Virus record (IMG/VR): IMGVR_UViG_3300025121_000282
Span: 1-64,000 of that record
Strand: one strand, 5' to 3'
From: a virus
DNA: 64,000 bases
The notes under the pieces are model-generated. The model had not been told where the DNA came from. It did not search any database and was given only the letters and a program-made list of their open reading frames with translations. Shown in pieces: positions 18,328 through 28,199 of this stretch. Each line of letters starts with the position of its first letter. The stretch's first letter is position 1. Both the position numbers and the translations under genes were made by a program.

Positions 18328-18831
18328 ATGGGGTGGCTGTCTGTAGAATTGTCCTCGTCTTCTGCAGGCATGCGTTTGTCGGACATAAAGTATGCACTAT
18401 CAAAATCTTGTCCAAACAGCGAAATATTCGTCCCTATAACTGAAGAAGTAGACGTAAATGGTCAAGTAATAACAACAGTATTGTGTGAGGGGTATGCCTT
18501 TATAAAACACGTTCCGGATTTTGCTTTGTACAAGTTACAGAGGTGTAGTATAGTAATATCTGTTTTGTCTGAACTTAAAAGAGGCCAATTAGTACCGGCT
18601 ATCATATCTGACGACAAAATTGACAGGATGCGTCGCCAACTGGCTGACATCATCGGAAATAAAATATCAGACAACAGTAAAGTGCAAATACTATCAGGTC
18701 TTTACTCTGGCCTGAGCGGAGATGTGGTAGTTATAATTGATAACGAAGCCATAATCAAAATACGGGAAGTTAAATCTAAAACAATCCTTGCTACGGTCCC
18801 ACTGGGTGGCATTAAACTTGTAGAAGGGTAG
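18328..18831 (+). CDS. nusG: NusG-like transcription elongation factor
   Basis: This 167-residue protein has the NusG plan. An N-terminal alpha/beta domain (about 1-90) contains CEGYAFIKHVPDFALYKLQRC, matching the NGN strand with GYvFv. A linker leads to a KOW-like domain with VQILSGLYSGLSGDVVVIIDNE (about 120-145). Such factors bind RNA polymerase and alter pausing or termination. It lies three bases after DnaX and just before a sigma-like gene, so a transcription-control pair is plausible. Other KOW proteins, such as ribosomal-type ones, are a less likely alternative. Confidence 0.7.
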   Translation: MGWLSVELSSSSAGMRLSDIKYALSKSCPNSEIFVPITEEVDVNGQVITTVLCEGYAFIKHVPDFALYKLQRCSIVISVLSELKRGQLVPAIISDDKIDRMRRQLADIIGNKISDNSKVQILSGLYSGLSGDVVVIIDNEAIIKIREVKSKTILATVPLGGIKLVEG

Positions 18832-18878
18832 CTATTTGTTGTAAATTTATGTGTGCATTTAAATTTGTAGGACTAAAA

Positions 18879-19526
18879 ATGTCGTATCTGCAGTCATTCG
18901 ACCCCCATAACATAGAAACCCGAATCTCTTCAGAAAAGTCTTTGTGGTACCATATAGACTTTAGAGGTCCGGTGGACGAGGGTCAAAAAGACCGTATTTT
19001 ATCTTTATTAAGTAGGATACCACCAATAGAAGCCGATTATATACATCTCTACTTTATGTGTGGTAAGCGGCAGGACGACATCGCAGCCATTTTTCAACGT
19101 ACGCAAGCGGATGTGTCATACAGACTTTCTAAAGGTGTAAAAAGACTAAAATTTCTGCTTACTTTACCTGATGCTGTGGACGAAGACCTGATTCGTTTAA
19201 AGTTGAGCCCAATATTATGCAATGGTAGAGATAAAGACAGGATTTGCCATAATGGTGTTATGGTGGACCTGGACTTAGAAATTTTAGTTGGTATGTACAA
19301 AACTACATGTCAATCTTTTGTTGCTAGAACTCATGAAATAACTCAGGGCAAAGTTAGACACAGATTTTTTAGGTCTATGGAAAGGATTAGGTGTAGTGCC
19401 CAACATGAAGTAGACCCGGATGTGAGGCGGATTTTAGAGACCTTCGAAAAAATGTCTAGGCACGTAAATATACTTAGAGACATAAGTTATCCACAGTTTT
19501 TTGTACCTGATTGCATCTTATTTTAA
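18879..19526 (+). CDS. Putative sigma-factor-like DNA-binding protein
   Basis: The N-terminal half carries a sigma region 4-like helix-turn-helix: RIPPIEADYIHLYFMCGKRQ, then DDIAAIFQRTQADVSYRLSKGVKRLKFLL (about residues 45-95), the pattern of sigma-70 family region 4 or of related HTH proteins. The C-terminal half (about 130-215) is helical and Arg/Lys-rich and I cannot assign it. I see no clear region 2. It may be a divergent phage sigma factor for middle or late promoters. ATG 18879 (MSYLQSFD) is preferred to ATG 18849. A gap of about 50 bases follows. Confidence 0.5.
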   Translation: MSYLQSFDPHNIETRISSEKSLWYHIDFRGPVDEGQKDRILSLLSRIPPIEADYIHLYFMCGKRQDDIAAIFQRTQADVSYRLSKGVKRLKFLLTLPDAVDEDLIRLKLSPILCNGRDKDRICHNGVMVDLDLEILVGMYKTTCQSFVARTHEITQGKVRHRFFRSMERIRCSAQHEVDPDVRRILETFEKMSRHVNILRDISYPQFFVPDCILF

Positions 19527-19577
19527 TCGTTAGATTCTCGATAAGCACAAGTTGATAACAATTGATCAGGATATACT

Positions 19578-19832
19578 ATGTCACGTAGAGTCCTTATGGC
19601 AAAGTCTGTTGCAGACTCTTTTGTGCAGAGTTTGCAGGCCGAGCACGAAACTACATTTCCGCACCCTACAAATACGGTTATCAGTGTATTAGACAGTAAC
19701 ACCAGCACATTCATTGCTAGGTGTGGTGGGGGGATTACCGTGTCCTCCTATGGAGAAAACTCCACGTCTGTGACCACACGATCGGCTGATTTGCATAAAT
19801 TGGTGAACGCCGTACTTAAGGCACTAAAATGA
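19578..19832 (+). CDS. Small hypothetical protein, 84 aa
   Basis: Unknown. ATG 19578 has AGGA about 10 bases upstream (ATCAGGATATACT). The chain is Ser/Thr-rich, with a CGGGITVSSYG segment and a helical C terminus. Its stop overlaps the next start (ATGA). It begins the run of unassigned genes that leads into packaging functions. Confidence 0.6.
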   Translation: MSRRVLMAKSVADSFVQSLQAEHETTFPHPTNTVISVLDSNTSTFIARCGGGITVSSYGENSTSVTTRSADLHKLVNAVLKALK

Positions 19833-20950
19833 TACAGCGTATAACAAATTTGGCCAGTGTTGTTGCCAATCAGTTTGTGATAGCACGAGAGGGGACTGTA
19901 GACGACTTTGCTGAGTATGTGTTTGCTACTCGCACCAGCCCCATCTCACCTAATGAAATAGAAGAATACCTCAAAGCCGAATTTGGCGTAGAGGTCTTGG
20001 ATGCCCTGCCGAGCAAGGCGGGAGTAGCCAGATTTAGTATAGAAGACCCCGTAACTGTAAACATAGAAAAGCACAAGGCAAAAGACTATCCCATAGCAGA
20101 CTGCCCAGAGTACCAAACACACAACGGTAAAGAGGGAATAGTTATCGACGTTCAGGGCCAGGATGTAGTGGTAGAACTTAGTGATGGGAACAAGGTTTTG
20201 TTCCATGGTGGTATGAAGGCCAACAGTGGCTTAACTAAGCCCACTAAATCATACGACGCACCCCCACATGGGCCTATCGAAATAATATACACCAGGAATC
20301 CTGAAAATAAGCCTAGCCGTATGGAGGCTGTGCAGGAATACCTAGATAAAAAGCCAGGACAAAGGTCCCCTAACTATTACAGCGGCAATTTTTCCAATCC
20401 ACGTAGAACCCAGAGTGGAGATAAGTGGACGTTGAATGTCAGGACCCAACAGCGGGCGGACCAGCCGGGCGGTGAATTTGGATTTGCGGCTATGGACCCG
20501 TTTAATGGTGCAATTTGGTACATTGGGAGACCAAATAAGAGACCTGTAGGTTGGTTTGCTAAGCTGAAACAAATCGTAGAAAACACACAAAAAACTGCCA
20601 GTGTCAAGACTGCTGGTAACCTTCCAAATGGTTTTGCAAACAGTATTTCTACTGGTTTGAAGTCATTAGGTATATTTGCTAATGGCATGGATACCAAGAT
20701 TGTGCACGCTCGTGGATTTGAACTTGAAACTCCTAGTGTATTAGCATCCGTAATAAATAAACTTAGTGTGTCTTTTAGCGGGAATCAGTTTGAGGGTGGA
20801 ATGTCCGAACAAGTTGTTGTAAGTATTTTACACGACACTGAAACGGGACCTGTCACTTACAAAATCCCGGTGGGTAAGTTTGTGTTTGATGCAAACACAA
20901 ACCAAACCACGTTTGTACCTGTAAGTGGGAAAACGAAAGAGATACCGTAA
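19829..20950 (+). CDS. Hypothetical protein, 373 aa (possible virion protein)
   Basis: Unknown function. The middle contains a compact segment GKEGIVIDVQGQDVVVELSDGNKVLF that resembles a KOW/SH3-like barrel (about 110-135), followed by a Pro/Asn/Arg-rich linker. Around residue 250 it has two copies of a short basic-T-A motif (TQKTASVKTAG). The C-terminal 100 residues look beta-rich. Starts and stops overlap with both neighbours (ATGA and TAATGG), so it belongs to one translation unit from 19578 to 22046. Its place before terminase genes makes a structural role plausible. Confidence 0.6.
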   Translation: MIQRITNLASVVANQFVIAREGTVDDFAEYVFATRTSPISPNEIEEYLKAEFGVEVLDALPSKAGVARFSIEDPVTVNIEKHKAKDYPIADCPEYQTHNGKEGIVIDVQGQDVVVELSDGNKVLFHGGMKANSGLTKPTKSYDAPPHGPIEIIYTRNPENKPSRMEAVQEYLDKKPGQRSPNYYSGNFSNPRRTQSGDKWTLNVRTQQRADQPGGEFGFAAMDPFNGAIWYIGRPNKRPVGWFAKLKQIVENTQKTASVKTAGNLPNGFANSISTGLKSLGIFANGMDTKIVHARGFELETPSVLASVINKLSVSFSGNQFEGGMSEQVVVSILHDTETGPVTYKIPVGKFVFDANTNQTTFVPVSGKTKEIP

Positions 20951-21549
20951 TGGACATTTTTACCCCGCAGTACTCGGGCATAGATCAGGCTCTGAGCAGA
21001 GAACAGAATTTTTTCTTTATTAAGCCCGAAATGGCTAGACAGTCTAACATAGGGCCGTTTGCTCGGCTGTCTGCTACTGACACGCTAGTTAGAATGTCTG
21101 AAAGAGACTTATGGGCTGTGGAACCCACAATTGATGGAAAGTATGTTATTAAAAGATTGTTTGATGACTCTGAGGGACCAATACAAATAGGTACTACTAA
21201 AACAGCCGGTCTCAACTCTGAAAAATACTATGTGATAGCTACAGGTTTGCATGGTGGAGTTGTGGCTAAACGGGGCCCGTTTGATTTTGCAATAGCCAGT
21301 GACAAGTTGGACATACTTAAAAAGGTGTGGGGTGCATCGAGTATTATCCAGGTACCCGGCAGTCAGATCGATTTGAATAAGTATGGCTTGGGTGCCACAG
21401 GCGACCCAGTGTCTACGCCGGGGGCATCTAAGTTACACAGACTTACTTCAATGGTCGCTATGACTTCATCCAGGCTATTGGTTCAGCGCAGTGCTAGTGT
21501 GACCAGCCAAATTTATGATTACCATGGTAATCCATACAGGGTTGTGTGA
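20950..21549 (+). CDS. Hypothetical protein, 199 aa
   Basis: Unknown. The ATG shares its A with the preceding stop. The region around residues 75-85 again has a KTAG motif (GTTKTAGLNSEK). A short beta-rich section (KYYVIATGLHGGVVAKRGPFDFAIA) follows. There are no membrane segments and no cysteines of note. It sits in the coupled run leading to the terminase genes. Confidence 0.6.
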   Translation: MDIFTPQYSGIDQALSREQNFFFIKPEMARQSNIGPFARLSATDTLVRMSERDLWAVEPTIDGKYVIKRLFDDSEGPIQIGTTKTAGLNSEKYYVIATGLHGGVVAKRGPFDFAIASDKLDILKKVWGASSIIQVPGSQIDLNKYGLGATGDPVSTPGASKLHRLTSMVAMTSSRLLVQRSASVTSQIYDYHGNPYRVV

Positions 21550-22046
21550 TGTCAGACCTATACAAGACAGTCGCCACAAACCACGTATTCAGAGTCGCTT
21601 CGTCTGCTACTGGTGGCACTGGCAGGGCCATACCCGATTCTTTTAACGGTGACCAACTGTCACTAAAGCACTTGGCTAAAGCCCAGTGGCAACTCTTGGT
21701 TGCACTGGGTCATGTACTTAGCGGGTATAGTACTATCAGTAAAATAAAATCCACCTCTATGTCTCCAGATGGTAAGTTGGGTGGGTATGGATATGTTATG
21801 GGCATCAGTAACATTCGTAAAGACTTGGCTGAGATTGTTGAAAAATTATCAACTATAACAGATACCATCCACGACGAGACAAATGGGCCTCATTGGAAGA
21901 ATCAGCCCAAAGATACTCAGAAAATTCTTGAAGAAAGTGACCAGCTGCTGTCCAACGGATTAGAAGCAGTTGCCGAGTCTGAGTATGCAGAAGAAGTTCT
22001 AAATTCCGTTGGGCCTAAGGATAGTGGGCATGAACAAAGACCTTAA
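21549..22046 (+). CDS. Hypothetical protein, 165 aa
   Basis: Unknown. ATG 21549 overlaps the preceding stop, and a GTG one codon earlier is an alternative. The N terminus has VFRVASSATGG. The rest is predominantly helical (about 35-160), with YGYVMGISNIRKDLAEIVEKLSTI at its centre. The next gene begins inside its last six codons. Confidence 0.6.
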   Translation: MSDLYKTVATNHVFRVASSATGGTGRAIPDSFNGDQLSLKHLAKAQWQLLVALGHVLSGYSTISKIKSTSMSPDGKLGGYGYVMGISNIRKDLAEIVEKLSTITDTIHDETNGPHWKNQPKDTQKILEESDQLLSNGLEAVAESEYAEEVLNSVGPKDSGHEQRP

Positions 22047-24483
22047 AATAAACCTTGGCGGTGTCATTAATTTAGATGGTTTTGTAGACGTTTCTATGTC
22101 TAATTTGGATTGGCTTGATGTGGACCCGGAAAGTTATAGGGAACACACACAACTACCTCGACAGAATGATGTTGTCGACCAGCTGAGTGGGCTGTGGAAT
22201 GGCCCAGACGCCAGTCATGCGCCGCCTGTCAACACCTCTATATTGTATGCCCCCCCGGCCGGCAGGACAGCTGGTTTTAATCCGGAAGCTGTATTTAAAT
22301 ACACCAGACTTAGTATAGCCGCTGGGCACAAGGGTGCTGACTTATACAACAGAATCGCTAGTATCATAAACCAATTTGCCCCTGACTTTGTGTCTAGCCA
22401 CTCGCGCATAGCCTCTACGCCACATGACGAAAAATACACCGCATTTAAAGACACACTATCCAACATAATTGCTTCTGAGCTTGGACTGTTAGGGAAATTA
22501 TACCTATACGCAAGTGATTTTAGTAAGTGCGAGTCTGGGGAAATTTTTAAGTTTTCTAAATCTGTAGGGATTAAGGCTACGCGTCTTTTGGCTAAAGACA
22601 AGTGTACTGACTGTATTTTCAAGCAAAATAACAAGTGCAATCCGTCTGGAATGAGTCTACATTCCTCGTTATCACTTGATAATCAACTTTTATCAGAGTT
22701 GGGTGTGTCCAACCCTGTTTCGGATATCCGTGCCGCCATTGTTTCTCACCTGGACCCAGCACCTGTAGTAAAAACCTCACACACTCCTTTTCTCATTAAC
22801 AAACCAGTAAGCGTATCAGCCGCACAGGCTGACGAATTCCTAGACTCAATAGAAGCTCCCCAAGCTGTCAAAAACAGTGACAACGATCGGCTAACCACTG
22901 TTTTGTATCAAAAGGCATGTCTGGGCAGCATCCCTATAAAGGGTGAATACAACAAAGTAGCATACGAGTTAGACTCGCTACACATTCATCATATGATTGG
23001 GTCTCAGTCTTTCAAGGATTGTACGTCTGCTGCACATTCTTTGAGGAACTCCAAAAATTTCGCTCCATTCATTGCTAAGTCTATATGCAAGTGTGGTGAT
23101 GTTGCTGTCTGTAACAAAACAAACCTGTATATTCATGATGACAAAACCCAACCATACCCTGACTCCTTTGAGGCTGTAAGAACAACTATTGACGCTGCTA
23201 TAAACCACGGATACAAAAGCGAACAGTTAGGGAAAAAAGCAGCTAGTCTCCTTGGTATTACCAAATTTACGTCCTTGCAGATTCTGTCAAAATTTTTAAG
23301 TGTCGCAGAGTCAATAAAGGCACAGAAGTTCGCTTCGCCTGAGATAATAAATACGCCGGTTACACTTACAGAGGCTGATAGAGTGATAGAGTCTTCTCTA
23401 GAATCTATCGACAACAACAACACGCGCGCCCATCAAGTGTTTGTTTCCAAAATAAATGAACCCGTGATAAGCTATGCCACTATGCTGTCAGCCCGCGGTA
23501 TTTCAGTCTCGGATGGATTGAATAAGACTGCCAGTAAATTCCCTGACAGAGATACAGACAGTATTCTGAAGGAATCTAGAATACTGGAGGACTGGGGCAT
23601 CATAGGCAAGCACTACGTACACTCAAGGAACTCTGCCTCTGAGTGTAAGAGAACTAATGATTTTTTGACCAAAACAGGGTCAGCAGCAATAGTGACCGTG
23701 GTGGCTTCAGAAGCCTGTGGTGGCTGTGTGCTTAACAGGGTTGGGACATGTTCTGCCTTTAGAGCCAAACTGTCATCTACCCCGTACACACCTGAAGTAC
23801 TGGGTGTGATTTCTAGCGACGTAAAGTCAGTCAAAGCAAGCCGGGTAGCTTCAGTAGAGGCGGGGCCATCTATAGAAGGTGCCATTAAGACATTTGTCAC
23901 CAGGAATGACCCCGCCCCACGCCAGACTCCTATTTCTTTGAACTCTGGCGTGGCTTTTAGTGGTGTAACCAACACTAAAAAAGTTATTTCCGCTGCTGAC
24001 GTGTCTAGTACTGTTACTAAAGTTAGGGTAGCCATAAACAACGGGCTCCACGGTCACGCCCTGATGGAGTTTATTTCTAAACTAGACAAAGATGTGGTAG
24101 TTGCAGCCAAGAGCGACATTTTGCCCTTGGTAAAACTAAGTGGCAATCTAGGTGTTAATTACATCGACCCTGCTGCATACCCCGATTATGGTGTTTGTAA
24201 GGTTGGCCCCGCCCAGCACCAAAATCGTAAAGCCCTGTTGGTACTGGAGCAAGAGAAATGCACCGGTTGCACCATGAAAAATGCACTGGGCGATTGCACT
24301 AGATACAACAGAAGACTGGTGTCTGAGCCATCTGCTCGTACCAACGAATCGATTACGGTTCAGTCTGCCCCTATACTGAACCCTGTACACGCATTTGACT
24401 TGCAATCTACTCTAAGTATAGAATTGAATCAAGAGGTAAACACGCTGCCTCTTGAAATTAAAATGCGTGGCAACACAATGTGA
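22030..24483 (+). CDS. Large protein with three repeated cysteine modules, unknown function
   Basis: ATG 22030 was chosen because AAGGA lies 8 bases upstream. The 817-residue protein contains three similar modules, each with a distant Cys followed by a compact C-x2-C-x(7-8)-C: KCTDCIFKQNNKC near 200, ACGGCVLNRVGTC near 570, and KCTGCTMKNALGDC near 750. A diverged fourth Cys cluster (CKCGDVAVC) lies near 360. The links are helical and Ser/Asn-rich. The Cys spacing suggests metal binding or Fe-S sites repeated along an elongated protein. It ends just before the putative small terminase gene. I do not recognise a family, and a virion or packaging role is inferred from position only. Confidence 0.65.
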   Translation: MNKDLKINLGGVINLDGFVDVSMSNLDWLDVDPESYREHTQLPRQNDVVDQLSGLWNGPDASHAPPVNTSILYAPPAGRTAGFNPEAVFKYTRLSIAAGHKGADLYNRIASIINQFAPDFVSSHSRIASTPHDEKYTAFKDTLSNIIASELGLLGKLYLYASDFSKCESGEIFKFSKSVGIKATRLLAKDKCTDCIFKQNNKCNPSGMSLHSSLSLDNQLLSELGVSNPVSDIRAAIVSHLDPAPVVKTSHTPFLINKPVSVSAAQADEFLDSIEAPQAVKNSDNDRLTTVLYQKACLGSIPIKGEYNKVAYELDSLHIHHMIGSQSFKDCTSAAHSLRNSKNFAPFIAKSICKCGDVAVCNKTNLYIHDDKTQPYPDSFEAVRTTIDAAINHGYKSEQLGKKAASLLGITKFTSLQILSKFLSVAESIKAQKFASPEIINTPVTLTEADRVIESSLESIDNNNTRAHQVFVSKINEPVISYATMLSARGISVSDGLNKTASKFPDRDTDSILKESRILEDWGIIGKHYVHSRNSASECKRTNDFLTKTGSAAIVTVVASEACGGCVLNRVGTCSAFRAKLSSTPYTPEVLGVISSDVKSVKASRVASVEAGPSIEGAIKTFVTRNDPAPRQTPISLNSGVAFSGVTNTKKVISAADVSSTVTKVRVAINNGLHGHALMEFISKLDKDVVVAAKSDILPLVKLSGNLGVNYIDPAAYPDYGVCKVGPAQHQNRKALLVLEQEKCTGCTMKNALGDCTRYNRRLVSEPSARTNESITVQSAPILNPVHAFDLQSTLSIELNQEVNTLPLEIKMRGNTM

Positions 24484-24491
24484 GAACCTAA

Positions 24492-24992
24492 ATGGCTGAT
24501 ACAATTCTGACTGTCCCGTACGTGGTTATGCAGCCAGACAAGACGAGTAAAGCAGAAATACTGGACTTCCCTGCTTTATACAAAGATTTTTCGGCCGATG
24601 AACTGGTATCCATGATTGAGGCAGATGCCTCTGGTCCAGAACTACAGAAAACCATACTCATTCAGATGGCAGAAGAGTGTGCTGTTCTTAAAGATAGAAG
24701 ACAACACATAACCACAAATCTTAAAGACCCATCTGAGGTTGTCTCTATCAGGGTAAAATCCCTTAAGCTGTTGTATGATACTATAGCAAAGTTTGACACT
24801 AGAGGCACTGCATTTGATTTTAACTCCCCTACAGTACAAGCTATATTTAGGGTTTGGATGGAAAGAATGCTGTCCACCCTACATGAGTGCGGTGTTCACT
24901 CAAACATGGTAGACAAAATATCTGGTTCTTTCGCCACTAATCTTGCCGATTGGCAAGAAGATGTTGTTGAGAGAATAAAGAAGACAGAGTGA
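24492..24992 (+). CDS. Possible small terminase subunit
   Basis: This 166-residue, largely helical protein lies immediately before the large terminase gene (6 bases), which is where small terminase subunits usually lie. It has an N-terminal helical region (about 30-75) and a longer helical core (about 80-160). There is no recognisable helix-turn-helix, so the call rests on synteny and size. An alternative is an unrelated packaging accessory factor. Confidence 0.4.
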   Translation: MADTILTVPYVVMQPDKTSKAEILDFPALYKDFSADELVSMIEADASGPELQKTILIQMAEECAVLKDRRQHITTNLKDPSEVVSIRVKSLKLLYDTIAKFDTRGTAFDFNSPTVQAIFRVWMERMLSTLHECGVHSNMVDKISGSFATNLADWQEDVVERIKKTE

Positions 24993-24998
24993 CATTAC

Positions 24999-27900
24999 AT
25001 GGATGTCTTTTCGGATTTAATTAGAGACATAGTTTCAAAGTCTAAATCGTCTGTAGTAATAGAACAAAAACAAGAATCTGTGGTGGAATTTGTTGAGTCC
25101 TCTTGGGGGCTAAATTATAGACTGTTTCCAGGGCAGCGTTTTATTCTTAAGTTGTTTTATGATGAACCGTTAGACAACACAGAAAAAACTATACCAATAC
25201 CTGATCCTTTTACGGGACAAGTAAAAGAATGGTACTCAGAACAAGGGTATCTGGATCACTTATTTAGTAGTAAAAGAACTAATATAAAAAACACTGGTGG
25301 GGGCAAAAGAAACATACTAGTGCTCCCGATTGGCCGCCGAGGCACCAAATGTCTACGACCTGAAACACTAATTTATACTGATCATGGTATTTTACCTATC
25401 GGTTCTTTTGGTGATTTGTCAGGACCAGAAGTTCAGCCACTAAACATTACTGTAGTTAAACAAAACAGAAATACTGCTAAAACATCTAATTTCTACAATC
25501 CCGGTATTCTTAAAACCATAGACGTCAAAACACACTGTGGGTATGTTTTGGGTGGTTCTGAATCTCATCGTGTTAAGGTGTTATACCCAGATGGCAAAAT
25601 TGATTGGAAGTGTTTCCAAGACTTACAAGTTGGAGACAGGGTCGGCGTTCATCGAGGACCAGATCTATGGGGCCCTGGAGTAGATTTAACGCCACACCAC
25701 CCGATTTGGCGTTCAGATAACATCCGGTCTAGTGTCCCTCAATACCTAGATGAAGACTGGGGTCTGTTGCTGGGGTATTTGGTTGGAGACGGCACTTGGA
25801 CCCGCAAGTCATGGTTACAAATAACTACTTCGGGACAGATGATTGGGTCTGCTGCTGCATTGTGTTATAAGCTTTTCGGACGATGCACTGTCAAGGCATA
25901 CACCGACAGAAACTGTTCAGATATCAGAGTACACTCTAAGCCTATTCGTGAATTTTTAAACAGGTTGGGTTATACCTGGAATTCTAAGCCTAATACTAAA
26001 CACGTGCCCTGGGTCATTATGCAATCGCCTAAGGCAATAGTGGCTGCTTTTCTTAGAGGATTGTTTGAAGCAGATGGCTATTGTTCGGGTAGAAAAGTAG
26101 GGTTCACTTCTGCGTCATGGCAGTTAGCTCACGAAGTTCAAATGTTGTTGTTGAACTTTGGGGTTATAAGCAGACTTTATGTTGGAAACAGGTATAAAGG
26201 CAAAGACTACTACACTGTTAAGTTGATGGGTCGTCGTAGTCGCAGAATTTTTGCTGATGAGATTGGTTTTGCTACTCCATGCAAGGATGATGGTTTAAGC
26301 ATAAATGTAAATTATCATCAAGACTCGAATGGGAGTATTGAAGCCGTTCCTTTCCAAAAAATTTGGTTGCAACGGTGGCGTGATTCCATACCGTCATCAC
26401 ACGAACTGGCTGGAATACCCAGTGGCACTACCACCAATAAACTAGGATGGGAAAAGTCTAAGCTGCGTAAGATTTTAGGGAATAGCTTAAAAGCATCTAG
26501 TACAGAAAATGTGTCGTACACTAAGTTGCACAAAGCAGTGTCAGAGGGATGGTTAGATAAATGTAGGGATTTGGAAGTTAGGGCCCACTTTGAACATCTG
26601 CTTGAATCGGATTTATATTGGGACACAATTACTGAGACTTCTCATAGTGAAGCTCATTTATGTGACATTGAAGTTCCTGATGGGCATGACTACTCAGCGG
26701 GCGGATTTATAAATCATAACAGTGAAATAGCAGCACTTTGTGCTGTCTACGAAACTTGGAAGCTACTCCAAAAGAATGACCCCCAGAAGTATTATGGTCT
26801 GCCCCCGGGTGAATTTATAGAAATTATTGTTGTGGCCACCGAAAAGGAACAGGCGGCAACTATCTTTGCCCGCGCCGCCGCTCGTTTTGAAGGGAACCCA
26901 TATTTTAAGCCGTACATAGTTTCTCAGACTTTAACATTTATGAAATTTAGGACGCAGGCCGACATCGATAAACGGGGACCCAGAGCGAGAGCGTCTATAA
27001 AGGTCTCTTTTAGAGCTTGCAACGCCAAATCCTTGCGTGGTAAGGGGTACATAGTAGTAATACTGGACGAATTAGCCTTTTGGGAAGCAGAAGGCGGTTC
27101 GAGCCCCGATAAGGTCTGGACAGCAGTAACACCAGCTACTAAAACTTTTGCTCCTAAAGATCCTGAGGACGCCAGAATACCTATAGGCCCATCGGATGGC
27201 CGTATTATATGCATCTCATCCCCTATGAACAAAGCTGGCAAACTTTATGAATTATATGAAGATGGAATGAAGGGTGACCCTGATACCCTTGTGGTCCAAA
27301 CCCCTACGTGGGAGGTCAACCCAACCATACCACCTAAAGAGTACATAAGTGAACGTCACAAAATGGGCCCCGCCTTTTGGTGCGAGTGGGGTGGTGAGTT
27401 CTCTACACGAGTAAAGGGGTGGATAGAAAGAGAAGCAGACTTAGTAGACTGCATTAAAGACCCAAGTAGAAAACCTACCCACCGCGGTGCGGTCCGAGTG
27501 CCACACTACCTGGGCCTAGACTTAGGCTTGAGTGCGTTTCAAGATGGTACTGGTATTGCGGTGTCCCATGTGGACGGGGACATTATAGTTTTGGACGAAG
27601 TGATCGAAATTACTGCAGGCCTGGGCAGATACGAGCATAGAGAAAGACTGGACGTAGAGGAAGACATATACCCCATTATTGCTGATTTATGTGACCGGTT
27701 TATGGTAGTATCTGGTCTTTTTGACCAGTTTAATGGGTACCTTCTAGAACAGTTCTTACACCAAAAGAAACTAAAACAACTTAAAGTTGAACACATTACC
27801 CAAGAATTGCGCTCTAAAATGTACCAGAGATTTAAGCTCTTTATGTATGACAAAAAAATTGATCTACTCAATTTTCCACTACAAGATAGCCTGGATGGCC

Positions 27901-28199
27901 AACCACAGAAATTTTGTAAGTACATTAACGAACTGTTGGAACTTGAAGCTGAGAGAAAAAGTTACTCCATTGTGCAGGTTGGTCATCCAAAGCTTGCTGG
28001 GAAGCACGACGACATGTCAGATGCCATTATGAGATCAGTGTGGCTGGCTTCTGATCACGTTGGTACTTCATCAATCTCTGCACCCAGAATCATAGCTAAC
28101 TCTGGGAATCACCACAGTACTCTTGCCGCTCACAAAAGAAAATTAGCCTTTGGTCCTAGGAATCCCAGGATGGTACCACTTTCAAGGTTTGGCAGATGA
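24999..28199 (+). CDS. terL: Terminase large subunit interrupted by an intein
   Basis: This ATPase-nuclease packages DNA into the prohead. The extein has RNILVLPIGRRGTK then SEIAALCAVYE, which re-form a terminase Walker A (GRRGTKS). Walker B is YIVVILDELAFWE, with ICISSPM as a coupling motif. The C-terminal RNase H-like nuclease follows: YLGLDLGLSAFQDGTGIAV, GLFDQFNG and KHDDMSDAI supply acidic residues. Without the 457-residue intein the protein is about 609 aa, normal for large terminases. The next gene overlaps its stop by four bases. The call is secure. Confidence 0.95.
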   Translation: MDVFSDLIRDIVSKSKSSVVIEQKQESVVEFVESSWGLNYRLFPGQRFILKLFYDEPLDNTEKTIPIPDPFTGQVKEWYSEQGYLDHLFSSKRTNIKNTGGGKRNILVLPIGRRGTKCLRPETLIYTDHGILPIGSFGDLSGPEVQPLNITVVKQNRNTAKTSNFYNPGILKTIDVKTHCGYVLGGSESHRVKVLYPDGKIDWKCFQDLQVGDRVGVHRGPDLWGPGVDLTPHHPIWRSDNIRSSVPQYLDEDWGLLLGYLVGDGTWTRKSWLQITTSGQMIGSAAALCYKLFGRCTVKAYTDRNCSDIRVHSKPIREFLNRLGYTWNSKPNTKHVPWVIMQSPKAIVAAFLRGLFEADGYCSGRKVGFTSASWQLAHEVQMLLLNFGVISRLYVGNRYKGKDYYTVKLMGRRSRRIFADEIGFATPCKDDGLSINVNYHQDSNGSIEAVPFQKIWLQRWRDSIPSSHELAGIPSGTTTNKLGWEKSKLRKILGNSLKASSTENVSYTKLHKAVSEGWLDKCRDLEVRAHFEHLLESDLYWDTITETSHSEAHLCDIEVPDGHDYSAGGFINHNSEIAALCAVYETWKLLQKNDPQKYYGLPPGEFIEIIVVATEKEQAATIFARAAARFEGNPYFKPYIVSQTLTFMKFRTQADIDKRGPRARASIKVSFRACNAKSLRGKGYIVVILDELAFWEAEGGSSPDKVWTAVTPATKTFAPKDPEDARIPIGPSDGRIICISSPMNKAGKLYELYEDGMKGDPDTLVVQTPTWEVNPTIPPKEYISERHKMGPAFWCEWGGEFSTRVKGWIEREADLVDCIKDPSRKPTHRGAVRVPHYLGLDLGLSAFQDGTGIAVSHVDGDIIVLDEVIEITAGLGRYEHRERLDVEEDIYPIIADLCDRFMVVSGLFDQFNGYLLEQFLHQKKLKQLKVEHITQELRSKMYQRFKLFMYDKKIDLLNFPLQDSLDGQPQKFCKYINELLELEAERKSYSIVQVGHPKLAGKHDDMSDAIMRSVWLASDHVGTSSISAPRIIANSGNHHSTLAAHKRKLAFGPRNPRMVPLSRFGR
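25350..26720 (+). mobile_element. Intein with LAGLIDADG endonuclease inside the terminase Walker A
   Basis: The intein spans residues 118-574, begins with Cys (CLRPETLIYTDHG) and ends GGFINHN, followed by extein Ser. Both LAGLIDADG motifs (LLGYLVGDG and LRGLFEADG) keep their Asp, so the endonuclease looks intact. The insertion point is between the catalytic Lys and the Ser of Walker A, so the terminase should be inactive until splicing. The penultimate His and terminal Asn are canonical. Confidence 0.95.

Noticed and set aside
10433-18831. Genome-wide recoding of TAG
   Set aside because: Clear genes at 10433, 18831, 57910 and 59702 end at TAG next to new starts, so TAG serves as a normal stop.
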